From the NCBI GenBank assembly GCA_030761205.1, contig JAULJL010000028.1, positions 18,465,001 through 18,529,000 on the forward strand: a stretch of 64,000 bases of DNA. Reading direction: 5' to 3'. Numbering within the stretch: position 1 is the first letter of the stretch; each line of letters begins with the position of its first letter. Below, piece by piece: positions 20,606 to 32,394 of this stretch. The notes beneath the pieces are model-generated. The model was not told where the DNA came from, did not search any database, and saw nothing but the letters and a program-made list of their open reading frames with translations. This DNA comes from Fremontodendron californicum (Eukaryota > Streptophyta > Magnoliopsida > Malvales > Malvaceae). A program made the position numbers and the translations under genes.

Positions 20606-22392
20606 CACCCCCACACTTAGATTGTTGCTAGTCCTCGAGCAAAAACAAATAAAAATAAAATAAGAAAATCTAATCTAATCCACTTTCGTAGGAAATCACG
20701 GTGGCACTTAGCATGTGACACAAGCCTTTAAACCCCTAGGTGTCCCTAGTGGACGAGTTTAGTCTCGTGAGGGTTTACTAGAACGATACCCACAAACATT
20801 GAAAAACTAAAATATAAATAAACTACATATACTAAAAATATTTACTCCTAATCCTTTCAATACACATTAGAGACAATCTTTGAACAAGTCTTATAAACTA
20901 ATCAATAGCTTAAAGAATTCACAAAAAATCATGCTTGAATGTAAATTGTTTGAGTTAAGCCAATATTAACATAACATATTTCAATCAAAATAGTGCATGT
21001 TCAAATTTAATCTCAACTTCTCACATGGGATACCCTCTTGATTTTCACTCTTTAAAGTAGTGGTAAAGTGTTTACACTCAATCAATCTCATGAAAACACT
21101 TCTACCATATGCTTGCTTGTCCACCTATTCTCCACTATTTAGATCATACAACTTCATAAATCAAGAGGTCTTTATTCAAGGTTGTAATGGGGCCAAAGGG
21201 TTATAATGTGGTTAAAGAACAAAAGGATAAAGATATCACAAAGGTTCCAAAGAGTTCATAGAGTTTAGAGACATAATAAGATCATACAAATAAAACTTCT
21301 CAAAACTCTTATAAAGCACATAATAACATAGGCTAAATATTCATGTTGAGCCTTTGCATCATTCTAACCAACTTTGTAACATCTTTTTCTTTACTTTAAC
21401 TAGAAGTTCAAGAGAAGATTTTTTTTTTTTTTTAATATGGGAATGTATTTGACAATGATCCCTTTCTTTTTCTCTTGACTTTTTCTTTTCTTTTCTTCCC
21501 CCACACTTATCTTTTGTTTCCAACCCAAATTTTTAACTAAAAATATCCCTTGTTTTTTTGCAATATGTCTTAAAATATATAATCCATCTTTTGAACAAGG
21601 GTTATATTTAGGCTAGGTGTAAGTTGTGGTTACCAAATAAATAGCTTATTCAATGTAGGCTCAAATTGGCTCACTAGGGGTGTGTTCTCTTGGAACATCA
21701 ATAAGGGATGGCTGTTTGGCCTTGGCTAAAAATCCTAATGCCTCTATCATATTCATGTTGTCACATGCATCAATATAGTCTCAACAAGGTCTAAAGCAAG
21801 TTCTAGAGAATCATGTAATCATAAAAGCACTCAAGAAAGAAATTAGATTGATTTATATAATGCATCAATCATTATAGGCTCAAAAACTCACAAGGATGAT
21901 TATACAAGTCAGATTAAGTCTAAACATGCTTCTTTCTCAATCAACATATCATATTAACATTGGCTCATAAAAAGGTTGATATCAAGCTCAATTCTCATGA
22001 AAATCTTCTCACTAATAAATCTGTTTTAGACTTATGCAATTCATATCTCATCATAGTATTGAAAGTAACTAAAACACACTAAAAACACACTAAGTCTAAA
22101 CATGCTTTCTTTTTTTTTTTTTTTTTGAAGAAGAAGATTAAATCAAACTGACAAGGTATGTCTCAAGTCTCCCTTACTCAGACCTTGTTCAGAATGAATA
22201 CTTCTAAATGTCTTAAAACACAACAAATTTTTTTTTTATTACAAATTAGCAAAATATGTCCCTTACCCCCTACTAAAATATGACATTGTCCCCAATGTCA
22301 AATTTTAAAGGTAGAATTTAGGAGATATTACCTGCAGAGGTTGCTACCCACTTATTATAACTGAGACACAACAAACAAAATATTAGATAATG
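20606..22392 (-). other. Non-coding 3' region of element B
   Basis: Homologous to 12958-15071 in A. The PPT complement is at 20606-20618. It has a single copy (about 22141-22215) of the block that is duplicated in A and C. The proximal hairpin next to the PPT differs from A (TTGCTCGAGGACTAGCAA form). No gene seen. Confidence 0.75.
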
Positions 22393-23040
22393 TCACAAAG
22401 ACAAAGTGCAATCCACTCCTTGCTCGTCCATATCTCTTTTTCTTTTTCCGAGCGTTTGCGAAACAACCGTAGCAGATAAATACTCATAAGCTTGGAGCTT
22501 TTTGAGTAAATCTTCAATGGTTGTAGCAGAAATTATGGTTCTCCTTGCCTCTGAAAACATGAATCCATTATCCACAGCATTATCTAAATATGAAAGCAAA
22601 TTACTAAAATAACCATTAATATTAAGCAAACCAATGGGTTTCTTTTTTGTGACCAAAGATGACCAAGAAGCCACGCAAGCTATTTCTTCCAATGTACCCA
22701 GACCTCCTGGTAAAGCAATGAATGCATCGGCAGAATGGTACATGATTGTTATCCGTTCAGGGATACTCCAGACTTGTATTTCCTTACCCAAGGTAGGTCC
22801 ACAAAAATCTGTGAATAGTTTTGGCACGATTCCTAGAACTGGACTTCCTCCGGCGTGTGCTGCTGTAGCGACTGCTCCCATTAAACCCGTACTACCACCT
22901 CCATAAATCAATTGGATCTTTTGTTGGGCAAGTATTACTCCAACTCTTATGGCTTCATCAGCAAATATGTTATTTTTCCCTGGATAAGCACCTCCAAAGA
23001 CACAAATTTTTTTAATGCGCTGGGACGAAGTACTTTCCAT
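22393..23040 (-). CDS. LOG-like: LOG-type cytokinin-activating enzyme, copy B
   Basis: An intact 215-aa copy from MESTSSQRIKK (ATG at 23038-23040, AAAATGGAA context). An in-frame ATG 12 codons upstream is possible but differs in frame between copies because of the A run, so the MEST start is preferred. The substrate-loop glycines (47-55), Arg96 and PGGLGTLEE (111-119) are present. It lies 360 bp downstream of the NABP-like ORF on the same strand. The spacer 23041-23400 holds a TATA-like box and an acceptor-like TTCTCTTTCAG, as in C. Domain details are under 45223-45870. Confidence 0.85.
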   Translation of the reverse strand: MESTSSQRIKKICVFGGAYPGKNNIFADEAIRVGVILAQQKIQLIYGGGSTGLMGAVATAAHAGGSPVLGIVPKLFTDFCGPTLGKEIQVWSIPERITIMYHSADAFIALPGGLGTLEEIACVASWSSLVTKKKPIGLLNINGYFSNLLSYLDNAVDNGFMFSEARRTIISATTIEDLLKKLQAYEYLSATVVSQTLGKRKRDMDEQGVDCTLSL

Positions 23041-23400
23041 TTTTTTTTTCGAGTGCCTGAAAGAGAATGAGTACATGGTGTAATATATAGAGGACTGAGT
23101 AGTGAATCAGACAAGAGTAATAATGTCACCGAAAGTGTATTTGACCTGTCAGAAGAAAATGTTAACCTAACAAAAGATTTTTGCGTGATTTCAGGAAGAA
23201 AATCAAAAAGAGAAGAAAAATCAACCGTAAAAGACCAATAAAAAAAAACGAGAATAATTACACAAATCGAACAACACGTAAATTAAACCAAAATGAAGTT
23301 ATTGCAAATCAAACCAAAAGCTGAGAAGTTATTTATTGTAGTTGTGATTGTGGCTCACATCTTCCTCTGGTTTTACGTCCAGAAACGGCTTAAACGCCTT

Positions 23401-23937
23401 CTATGAGTCGAGGATATGCTTCCCATCCAGTTTTCTTACAAGCTGGCAAACAGGGTCTTTTAACATCAGATTCCCAAGATGTTGCCATTCCCTTTGGAAT
23501 TGCGGACATAAATCAAGAATTTCTCTTTGTACGTCTCCACTAGGATGCGTCTCAAGAGAAAGTTGGATATTACCCAAATTCTCCTTACTCAGTCCATCCT
23601 TAATGAATTCAATTTTATCATCTCGATTAGAGGACGGAATCCCAATAGAACGACATTTACCGTTACACGTCCATCGTGCACATTTGTGGCAGTTTGAACT
23701 CATGCGCTTTGGTCGTCGCTTCTTTGCAAAAGTGCTTCTACCTGTACCAGGTAAATGCAAAACAGGAAGATATTCATCTTCACGTACCTTGGCTTCAATT
23801 ATCCAACGTATGTCTTCAGGAATCCCTTTGTGCATAAGCATTCTTAATCTTTCAAATCGAACTTGGTAAAGCTTCAGTAAAATATTTCGAGGAAAAGGAG
23901 GAAATCGTTTCTGCAATCTTGTGAGAATATCATCCAT
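23401..23937 (-). CDS. Basic Cys-rich, carlavirus NABP-like cargo protein, copy B
   Basis: An intact 178-aa ORF. It differs from C by Pro at residue 76 in the basic tract and Cys in place of the Trp near residue 143, both unusual among the copies. The four finger cysteines are kept. The leader is shorter than in A or D: TATATAAAT (complement of 23963-23971) is only about 26 bp from the ATG, which would leave almost no 5' UTR if that box were used. See 44325-44861 for the family argument. Confidence 0.74.
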   Translation of the reverse strand: MDDILTRLQKRFPPFPRNILLKLYQVRFERLRMLMHKGIPEDIRWIIEAKVREDEYLPVLHLPGTGRSTFAKKRRPKRMSSNCHKCARWTCNGKCRSIGIPSSNRDDKIEFIKDGLSKENLGNIQLSLETHPSGDVQREILDLCPQFQREWQHLGNLMLKDPVCQLVRKLDGKHILDS

Positions 23938-24186
23938 CCTGAAAAAAAAAAATGAAAGAGAAATTTATATACAATATCAGTTTTGTGGGTAGCTGATGGA
24001 ACCGACTTAAATAATCACGGAGTACCGTTATCCGCCGTTTAACCGGGGTTAAAAAATTATATTTACATCTAGTTATTTTCAAAACAAGGATCAGAAAGAA
24101 AACCAACATAAAAAGACTCAAAAACAAAACACTCTAAATAAAATCCTAAATTCTTCCCCCCACACATAATTCTTACATTGTCATTA
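23938..24186 (-). other. Upstream region of NABP-like ORF in element B, cut by solo LTR L
   Basis: Carries the acceptor-like T-run/CAG, TATA-like box, the TTAACC/GGTTAA inverted repeat near 24038-24051 and the short pol-end remnant. The distal part continues at 26930 after L. The target duplication of L, CATTA, is 24182-24186 and 26925-26929. Confidence 0.6.
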
Positions 24187-25391
24187 TGTCACACCCCAAA
24201 TTCAGGGCATGTGACCGGCTAGAGACAAGGTATGCCCCTGCCTCCGAAGCCTGTCTATACTCATCAAACCAAATTAAAGAAAATTTTGGCATGATCTCGC
24301 CCTACATGGGCGTTTACCGTTCAATCATCAACATTCACAATATAATAATTCATCAACACATGACATCTCGGTTTGGACGCCTCCGATAGGGAGTAACCGA
24401 AATGCCCCGCAGCAGACTCAACCTTTATGACATCTTATATACAAACATATATTTATATTATATCATAACAAAATAAACATCACCATGTCATACCAGGCCT
24501 CTAAGACTGTTATACATCATACATCAATTAATTACATCCGCTTATAAATATACAGAACATATTCAACATACACAAAATACAAAGGACCCATGATACCCTA
24601 GTGACTGCAAAATGTACCCAACCATCGCCACAGCTTACCACGTCTTGGGTCAATTCGCTCACCAAAAGTATGTGAGCAGCTAGCTATCCGGAATATGGGA
24701 AGAGCTGGGTTTGTTAGAATCTGAAAAGAAATTAAAAATAAACAAAGTGAGTCGAAAAACTCAGTGAGCATAAGGTAACTAGGATGAGTACTTGGAAATT
24801 TCGTACTTCCTTTCTTTACCATTAAAGTATAAACATGACATATCAAGTATGACTAATTAACCGAAAAGTAATATTTAAAAATTATTCCGGGACTTATAAA
24901 AATTATTTGTCCCATATGAAATCTTCTATACTGAGTGTTGAATATAAATAAGCTATTGGCTAGCCTAACTTGATAGCCAAAAATATTTAGCAATCGATTT
25001 TACGTGTATACCTTCACAATTATAAATGAAGAATTTCTCATGTCTACATTATCAAAATATCCCGGACTTATACTAGTCCGTAATATCTGTTATCCTGGAC
25101 TATTTTGCCCGTACAACAATAGCATCCCGGACTTCACCTTGTCCGTACAATATTAGCATCCCGGACATCACCCTGTCCGTACAATATTAGCATCCCGGAC
25201 TTCACCCTGTCCGTACAATATTAGCATCCCGGACATCACCCTGTCCGTACAATATTAGCATCCCGGACATCACCTTGTCCGTATAAAATAGCATCCCGGA
25301 CATCACCTTGTCCGTATAAAATAGCATCCCGGACATCACCCTGTCCGTACAATAATAGTATGATATATTAATTCTCTAATTTCATGGAGTA

Positions 25392-25425
<34 letters not shown>

Positions 25426-26924
25426 ACTATGCTAGGAAACAATCTCTACACTAATATATTTCTACTTATGTTTCTCAAAGCATTACAATTAACTAACATT
25501 CATTATTATTCAACTCCACAACACTTACCTCGTATAACCATACTAACACCACACTTACGCCTTTGATCCGCGTAAGGTTCGAAACTTACCATTTTTGTAA
25601 TCCGAGCAATCTTTCGTGTTTCAATTTCCATATCATTCAACATTGCATATAAAACAATAACTACTTCCTAGATTAACCTAAATACTCACTGTGTTATTTC
25701 GAGTATTAAAGCGACACTTTCGTTACTCTGTCGCGATCCCAGGCGAACTCCACGATATGGATACCTATGACATCGTCAGGATATTCTGTAAGTATTTTAC
25801 AACTACGGGACACTCAAATTCCCATTATTTATAATAGTTAGCTACTATCCAAAAAATTTCAGCTTAAGAATTTTTTTACAAATAAATTCCTACACTTAGC
25901 TCGAGTCAAAATTCGGAGCAACAATCAACTGAAAAGTTGCTCACACAATAACAATGAAGCTAACGGTGGCCTCGGACAACCAAGGTAGGTGGCAGCACCA
26001 CCTCATGGGCAAGCTAGGGTTTTAACCAAGCTTGTTTTAGCCTCTAAATTTGATTCAAAGCTATCCGATACTAATTTACGGTTTAAAGAGGTGGAGGAAC
26101 ACCTCCCATAACGAAAAAAGTGGCGGCAACATGGTGATTCATCACTACCAATTTTCAGCCAAAATGATTTCTCATAGATAGAGACAAATTCTTCAAAATC
26201 TAATATCAAAATCAAGCTTAGAATATGAAATTACCTATAGGTTAGTGGAATCCTTGCAATACTTGGTGATTTCCCTTGAAATTTGGAGGAGAGAGAAAGC
26301 TTTAGCAAGCTTTAATGGTGTTTTTGGGGAGAAAATGCCTTACGGCATGAAAAAAAAGAAGAAGACGTTGTGTCTTCATATTAGGGCTGATATCTTATGG
26401 GAAATTATCCCATGTTTCTCATCTTGCCTAAGCTTGGTCAAAAAAAAAAGTTGACCAACTTTGACTTTTTTTTTTTTCTTTTTTTTTTTTTTAATGCCAA
26501 ATATTAGATTCAAATGTCATATTAACATATTATATAGTCAAAAAGCCCATTTATACCATTTCTCGGACTAAAAATGAAAAGGGGTGTAAAATGACCAAAA
26601 TACCCCTAATGCATATTTTTTTGAATTTGATGCCGATTGTTGCTCTGATAATAGGTATGGATTCTATATAGTATTTTCTCATCATATCCACTCAATTTAG
26701 CATATTATATGGAATTTTGCCTTTCCCGATTTTAGTCTGAATTTTAAACTATTTTAGGGTCAGATCGTTTAACCACCTGATTTAACCTCCAATTCTATAA
26801 CCTATCATACAACATGTATACCACATGATAGTCCGTCCTTCCTAGTGGATTTTACATGTGTAGTTCCGAACCATTAGAGTGTTATAGGAGACCCGAGTCA
26901 TCTCTGGCTTACGAGGGTCTCACA
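24187..26924. repeat. Solo LTR L (2.74 kb) of a different gypsy family
   Basis: Ends TGTCACACCCC...GGGTCTCACA with a perfect 5-bp duplication CATTA and no coding interior, so it is a solo LTR left by LTR-LTR recombination. The GGGGTGTGACA end (as read on the minus strand) is reminiscent of long-LTR Tekay/Del-type chromoviruses, but the strand and family are not proven. It contains a 33-34-bp tandem array and a (TA)n run (25391-25428). Short ORFs at 24598-24846 and 26003-26215 have no recognisable content. Confidence 0.85.
25121..25356. repeat. 33-34-bp tandem repeat array inside solo LTR L
   Basis: Seven copies start at 25121, 25155, 25189, 25223, 25257, 25290 and 25323 with the core AGCATCCCGGACATCACC. 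Degenerate copies extend left to about 25060. Each unit contains GGAC...GTCC, a short inverted repeat that could pair. Confidence 0.93.
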
Positions 26925-28234
26925 CATTAATGTAATGCTATTAATCCCAAATGAAAGAATCATGTGTAAGTGAAAAGAACTAATAAACAAAATAAACTTA
27001 TCCAGCCTAAATGAACTTAGAAACACTAAACACAATTAGCAAAGAAACATAAGAAAAAGATAAAGAAAAAGAGAGCAAATCTGAGGATGGCAGTTTGGCA
27101 ATGCTTTCACTAATTAGGATGCCTCCCCCAATTAGCACTTGATTTAGTGTTTTGAACCTAACCAACACCCCTTCTTGGCATTTTAGGCTTGTCAGGCTCA
27201 TACATGAAATTTCCCAAATTTATGCGTTTGAGAGGAAGCTTTCTTTGCACAACAGTGGATGCATTCTCCATTACAAGTATTATTCCATCATCCTTTGTGG
27301 TGCATATGTCATCGAGGAATGGAGCATATTTTGATACTTGTTGAATGACCTCCACAAACAAGTTGTTTAAGGTTTCCGGCATGTGTTGTTCATGTTCTTC
27401 CTCCTTGAACTTTCAAATCTACTGGGAAAAGGTGGAGAAGAAACATTAGTAAAAAGTGAAACCTTAAACGTTACCTCAGGTGCCGAAATACTCTTATTTG
27501 GATCTTTGGCTTCATTATCCTCAAGAATAGAATCCATCTCTAATTTTGTTTCATCCTCATCTTGTTCCTCATTCTTCAAGGTCACAATAGTAGCATTCTC
27601 CTTTGGGTTAACCATCGTTTGGGCTGGGAGTTCTTCAGATCTTTGTGCTACCCATCCCACCATACTACTAGCCAATTGGCTCATTTGCTTTTCCAAACTC
27701 TGGATGCTTGCCCTTGTTTCCTGTTGAAATTGCAAAGAATCAGTAACAAGAGAATAGACAAGATCTTCTAAAGAAGTACCTGAGTTTTGAGTCATATGTT
27801 GTGGTTGAAAAAGATCTGGTTCTTGAGACCATGATTGATTGAAGCTAGATGGATGAGTGTAATTGGCATAAGGATCTACTTCTTGGTAATTTTTCGAGTA
27901 GCCATAATTAGTATGATCCCACCATCCCTCATGGTAAGTGTTTGAGTAATGATCATACTGTTGGTCTTGGAACACTTGATGGCCTTGACATCCTCCCATG
28001 GCCAATTGTTGAACTGGGGAGGTGAGATTGGCTTGTTGATTCTCCATGTTCATGTATGCCACCAACTCTTCAAGTGTTAGATTGCTAAATTCCATTGTTT
28101 TTTTTTTTTTTTTTAAATTTGAAAAGAAAAACTTGTATGTACAAGAAAATAAAACTAATTAGAACTGAAAATAAGAATAAACCAAGTAACAAATAAACTA
28201 AAGAAAGCAATCCCCGGCAACGGCGCCAAAAATT
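26925..28234 (-). pseudogene. gag C-terminal fragment, copy B (frameshifted) with leader and tRNA-Asp primer site
   Basis: The coding part is 27158-28095 and is the same module as 17067-18005 and 35724-36662. A one-base deletion near 27413 breaks the frame between the PPFPSRF segment and the C-terminal third, splitting it into two overlapping ORFs. The C-terminus ends PRRGVG as in A. The tRNA-Asp primer site is the complement of 28211-28228. Between 26930 and 27157 is the gag-to-cargo junction region. Confidence 0.75.
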
Positions 28235-30096
28235 TGATGCACCCAAAAGAGTGTATCTTATTTAACCTTGCACTAAAAAGATCAATTGTAAGTATAGTAC
28301 TTAGCAAGGGTCGAGTCCTCAGGGATTGGGTTTTAGTTTATAAGTTGATAGTTTAAAACTTAAATTCAAGAACAATAAAAGAAAAGGGGTTTTTGAAGCC
28401 AGATTTAAACTAAAGTAAATAATAAGAATAAGATGCAAGGCGGTATAACCAGCCAATAAAAATATATATACTAAATTAGGCGGTATAACCAGCCAATAAA
28501 AATATATATACTAAATTAGGCGGTATAACCAGCCAATAAAAATAAAACAAAGTTAATATACAAATTAGGCGGTATAACCAGCAAATAAAAATAAATATAC
28601 TTTTAAAAATAAGCAAACTAGAAAAGTAAGAAAACAAGTAAGTAAGAAGAATCAAATATGAAAAATATGGTTAAGGTTTCATTCTCCACCACTAGACATC
28701 ATTAAGAATCAATTTCAGATCTATCAATATCAACCATCTATCAAAGTTAACAACCGTAGATAACAACAAGCTCTGTTATCCCAATCTTTCCTTAGTTTGT
28801 CGTTAAATAGAACAAGCTCTCTATTTAATCTCTAACCATTAAACAACCCAGAATAAGCTCTCTAAATTCAATTTAATGGCAGCTTTATGATGAGAAAGAT
28901 AGGTTGATCTAAGCAACAAACACATAAGCTCGGATTGTTCAACTTAGGTTATGTTCCACTTTGCAATTATTGAAAACTTGACCATAATCATTAATCACAA
29001 ATTGCCACTTATGAATAGGAAATCAAGACAATTACACGGATCAAGACTCCTAGACTAGCAATAGATAATTATCAAGATCTATCTAGGTGTACACCTAAAT
29101 AAATCAAGACAACATCATGAACAATTCTTGTAGAAGAACATAAGCAACTTTGATAGAAAATTAATGATAGATAGAATCTGAAAATCAATCACAAAACATG
29201 TCTAGGGCTTTGAAATCACCCTTAACCAAATAGAAGTTTAGCCTAGCATAGGCATTGTAAACATAAACATAAAATTAAAGAGAATCTAAGAAGGAAATAA
29301 AAGAAAGAAAGAAGAAGAAGAAAATAAAGAAAAAGAAAACTAGAGAAAAGAAAGAAGAAGAAAACTTAGAGAATTTTATTACAATGGCTAATATCCTACC
29401 AATGTACAATGTCTCTTACTATCATCCAAGGCCCTCTATTTATACACATTTTGGAGGGCTAAATGACAAGAGACAAGCTTTACAAATTTCAAAGGTAGGT
29501 ATAATAGGTGGGTGCATTTTTCTAACAATTTTCGTCATATTGTATGACAATTTTGATCAGCCAACTTGATGGTCGATTTTGTCAATATTGGAGGCTTGAT
29601 CTGATCACATGGTCCTCTAGAAAAATGTTCCCCTATCAGTTAGTGATCCATAGCCGTTAGAATCAGCTCATTTGCTGATGTGGATCAGAAGATATGGTGA
29701 AAATACCAAAACTGGTCAGCACAGACGTCATTGCACATCAGCCAACTTGATGGTCGATTTCGCTAGGGAAAACGACTCCGTTTCAAGAAGTGTAAAACAT
29801 GAAAAAGTTAGATATGCCTCTTAACTTTGCACGGTTACAATTTCAGCCTTATTGCTTCAGTGAAACTCCAGATATAGCTGATATGGCAAAAGGTGTCGGA
29901 ACTGGAACTGAACTGAATTTAATTGTTGATTTAACCTAGTAATCTGAAATCACTCAAAGAAACTCGTAAAAAAACACCAAATTACATAAAAATATAAAAG
30001 ATCATAAACACAATTAGACTAAGCAATAATAACTCGTATTTGACACAAAACAATAATAAAACATAACTAAAAACTATATAATTATACGAGTTATCA
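28235..30096 (-). repeat. 5' LTR of element B
   Basis: 1862 bp, TGATGCACCC...GAGTTATCA on the plus strand, with target duplication ATTAT at 30097-30101. Four GGCGGTATAACCAGC units from about 28440. Confidence 0.93.
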
Positions 30097-30707
30097 ATTA
30101 TCCACACACATGTGCCATGATTCATCCTTCTTTGGCACCAAGAGAGCCGGGACATCACAAGGACTCATACTTTCTCTTATCATGCCCTTCGTCAGCAATT
30201 CTTCAACCTATCTTTGTAACTCAGCATGCTCCTTGGGACTCATTCTATAAGCTGCCTTGTTGGGTAAAACAGCTCTTGGTACGAAGTCAATGCAATGTTG
30301 GATGTCCCTCAAAGGAGGAAGGCCTGGTGGTATCTCCTTCGGACCACATCACGAAAATTTTCAAGGATAGACTTCATAATACAAGGCGGTTCATGTTCAA
30401 CTTCATTCTCCTCCACCATAATAAGTGCAAACATTTCACCTCCCATCTCTAACTCCTTTCTGCAATCAGTTTTGGTTAATAACACATTTCCCTCTCCTTT
30501 GGAAGGTTTGGGAATATCCAAAACAATTTTACAGCCATTTGTTACAAAATAATAGGCATGCTTGTATACATCATACAAAATTCTCCTATCATAATGCCAA
30601 GGTCGCCCAAGAAGTAAATGACATGCATCCGTTGGAGCTACATCACACTACACTTCACCTTTGTAATTCTTTCCAATAGAAAATGGTACAAGGCAGCGCT
30701 TACTCAC
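30097..30707 (-). pseudogene. Element K, second piece: protease C-terminus, RT linker and RT N-terminus
   Basis: On the minus strand it starts at KRCLVPFSIGKNYKGEV-type protease sequence just inside 30707, which joins in frame to the K protease end at 57326. It continues through YDVYKHAYYFVTNGCKIVL and the RT entrance (ESMSPCDVPALLVPKK style, ending WHMCVDN), which joins the piece at 9458. In-frame stops occur. It is flanked left by element B and right by the F+G composite. Confidence 0.85.
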
Positions 30708-31626
30708 TAATGTGAACCCTAGGGATTAAACCCTTTGAACCCACTAACAAATTCAAATACCCTAACCCCAAGAAAGCCAAGATTCAGGTAAAGAAAACTT
30801 AAACCCTTAGAAAGCCTATTTCAAAGAACCTAGATTAAGCATGTAAGCTAGACCCTAAGAACTCTCGTTTCAAGAACCTAAGTTTGATAGGTTGAACGCC
30901 ACAAAGAAAGAAAACTTTGATAAGTTCCTAAGTTCTGTCAAGAACTAAAAAGAGTAAAATACTCACTTGAATAAAATTCAACTCAATAGATTAATAATTG
31001 TTGCTGAAGTAGATGGCTAAACAAGGGTATTTATAGTCTCCCTACTAACCCTAATTCAACTAGCCTAAAAACTCCTAGTACAAATGAAACTTTTTGGTAG
31101 CCAAGGCTTACTACTTACATAATTAAATGAAAGCTTAACTTTGGGCTGAACAAGCTCAAGCCCAAACCTAATTAAATTAAAAAGATGTCCAACAAGTTTA
31201 ATGAAGATAGACCCCACAAGCCTAATGGACATAATACATAAATCAGGCCCAAAAGCCTAAGTAATTAAAAGACCCAACTAAAGCTTCTAATTTAGACGCC
31301 ACATCATTAATGAATTGGTCCCCACTTCATATTAGATAATGAACTAAAAACAAGCCCACTAATCCTTTAAGATTCCCGCCCCCTTGAATTCCTCTATGGC
31401 CCATCATGTGAAGCTTGGATCACATGGACCAATTCTTGGTCTTCCTCATTCAAGCAGCTGAACATGAATGGATTAACATTGCTTAAAAAGACTTTTAGAT
31501 TCTTCCCAAGTCCTTTGCTCCAATCCTTGCATAGCTTCCTTGAGCTTCTTGGATCTTGACCTTGTAATAGGCCCAATATGAACATGCAATGGATCTTGAA
31601 GTCCAATACCAGCTTGGTTCTCATCA
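30708..31626 (-). repeat. 3' LTR of element F
   Basis: 919 bp. Plus-strand ends TAATGTGAACC...GGTTCTCATCA; the first base pair is mutated from the TGATGTG seen in H. The target duplication CTCAC is at 30703-30707 and pairs with 57321-57325 at the far end of the composite, not with the F 5' LTR. Its U3 differs from the H/G type. Confidence 0.88.
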
Positions 31627-32394
31627 TTCCCCCTTTCCTCAAAAGGATTCGACCTCGAATTATCACCTACATCAGAAAGGGAAAGATCATAAATGTTAAA
31701 TGAAGCAGAAACGTTATCTCACCTGGTAAGTCCACTTTGTAAGCATTGTCATTAATTTTCTCAAGGATTTGGAAAGGCCCATCTCCTCGAGGATGCAACT
31801 TGGTTCTCCTATGAGCTGGAAATCTTTCCTTGCGCATATGAACCTAGACCCAATCACCTGGTTCAAAAGTAACTCGCCTCCACCCTTTGTTTGCTTGTGA
31901 AGCAACTTTTGCATTCTTTTTCTCAATTTGAAGCTTTACTTTCTCATGAAGAGACTTCACCAATTCAGCTTTCTTACTCCCATTCAAACTATTCCTTGCA
32001 TCAACAGGTAAAGGCATTAAATCTAAAGGAGTTAATGGATTAAAACCATAAACAATCTCAAATGGAGAATAAGAAGTAGTAGAATGCACAGTCCTATTAT
32101 ATGCAAACTTTATGAATGGCAAACATTCATCCCAAGTTTTCAAGTTCTTTTATATAACAGTGCGCAAAAGTTGTGTTAAAGTCCTATTAACTACTTCAGT
32201 TTGGCCATCAGTTTGTGGATGACTATTAGTAGAAAACAAAAGTTTAGTACCCAATTTCCCCCACAAAACCTTCCAAAAGTAACTAAGGAACTTAACATCT
32301 CTATCAGACACAATGCTTCTAGGAACACCATGTAGGCGCACTATCTCCCTAAAGAACAATTCAGCAATGTTAGTTGCATCATCAATTTTATGGC
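31627..32394 (-). pseudogene. Element F integrase core and C-terminus, PPT
   Basis: This continues the integrase interrupted by E: IDDATNIAELFFREIVRLHG, the second catalytic Asp in SDRDVKF, NSHPQTDGQTEVVNRTL with the catalytic Glu, then WDECLPFIKFAYNRTVHSTT and the C-terminal GPF/Y-like module (LHPRGDGPFQILEKINDNAY). A stop falls between TLTQLLRTVI and WDECLP, and there is a shift near 31850-31926. Non-coding sequence lies left of about 31690. The PPT GAGGAAAGGGGGAA is the complement of 31627-31640. Confidence 0.87.

Larger units (their letters stand above)
9459..30096 (-). mobile_element. Element B: cargo-bearing non-autonomous Athila-type element (NABP-like + LOG), nested
   Basis: LTRs of 1862 bp lie at 28235-30096 (5') and, split by element A, at 9459-10916 plus 20202-20605 (3'). 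Target duplication ATTAT is at 9454-9458 and 30097-30101. K's RT reading frame rejoins across the duplication. The interior on the minus strand is a tRNA-Asp primer site, a frameshifted gag fragment, the NABP-like ORF, the LOG ORF and a 1.8-kb non-coding 3' region. It is interrupted by solo LTR L. The two LTRs differ at more sites than those of A, which agrees with B being older than the A insertion it contains. Confidence 0.93.

Noticed and set aside
24182..24186. Element B interior might be two different elements because of the 2.7-kb gap
   Set aside because: The sequences on either side of L join exactly as in A and D after removing one CATTA.
25121..25356. CRISPR-like array of 33-34-bp units
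   Set aside because: The units are contiguous with no unique spacers, inside a plant LTR.
24187..26924. Possible host gene or satellite in the GC-richer tract with tandem repeats
   Set aside because: TG...CA ends and a perfect 5-bp duplication identify the whole tract as a solo LTR.
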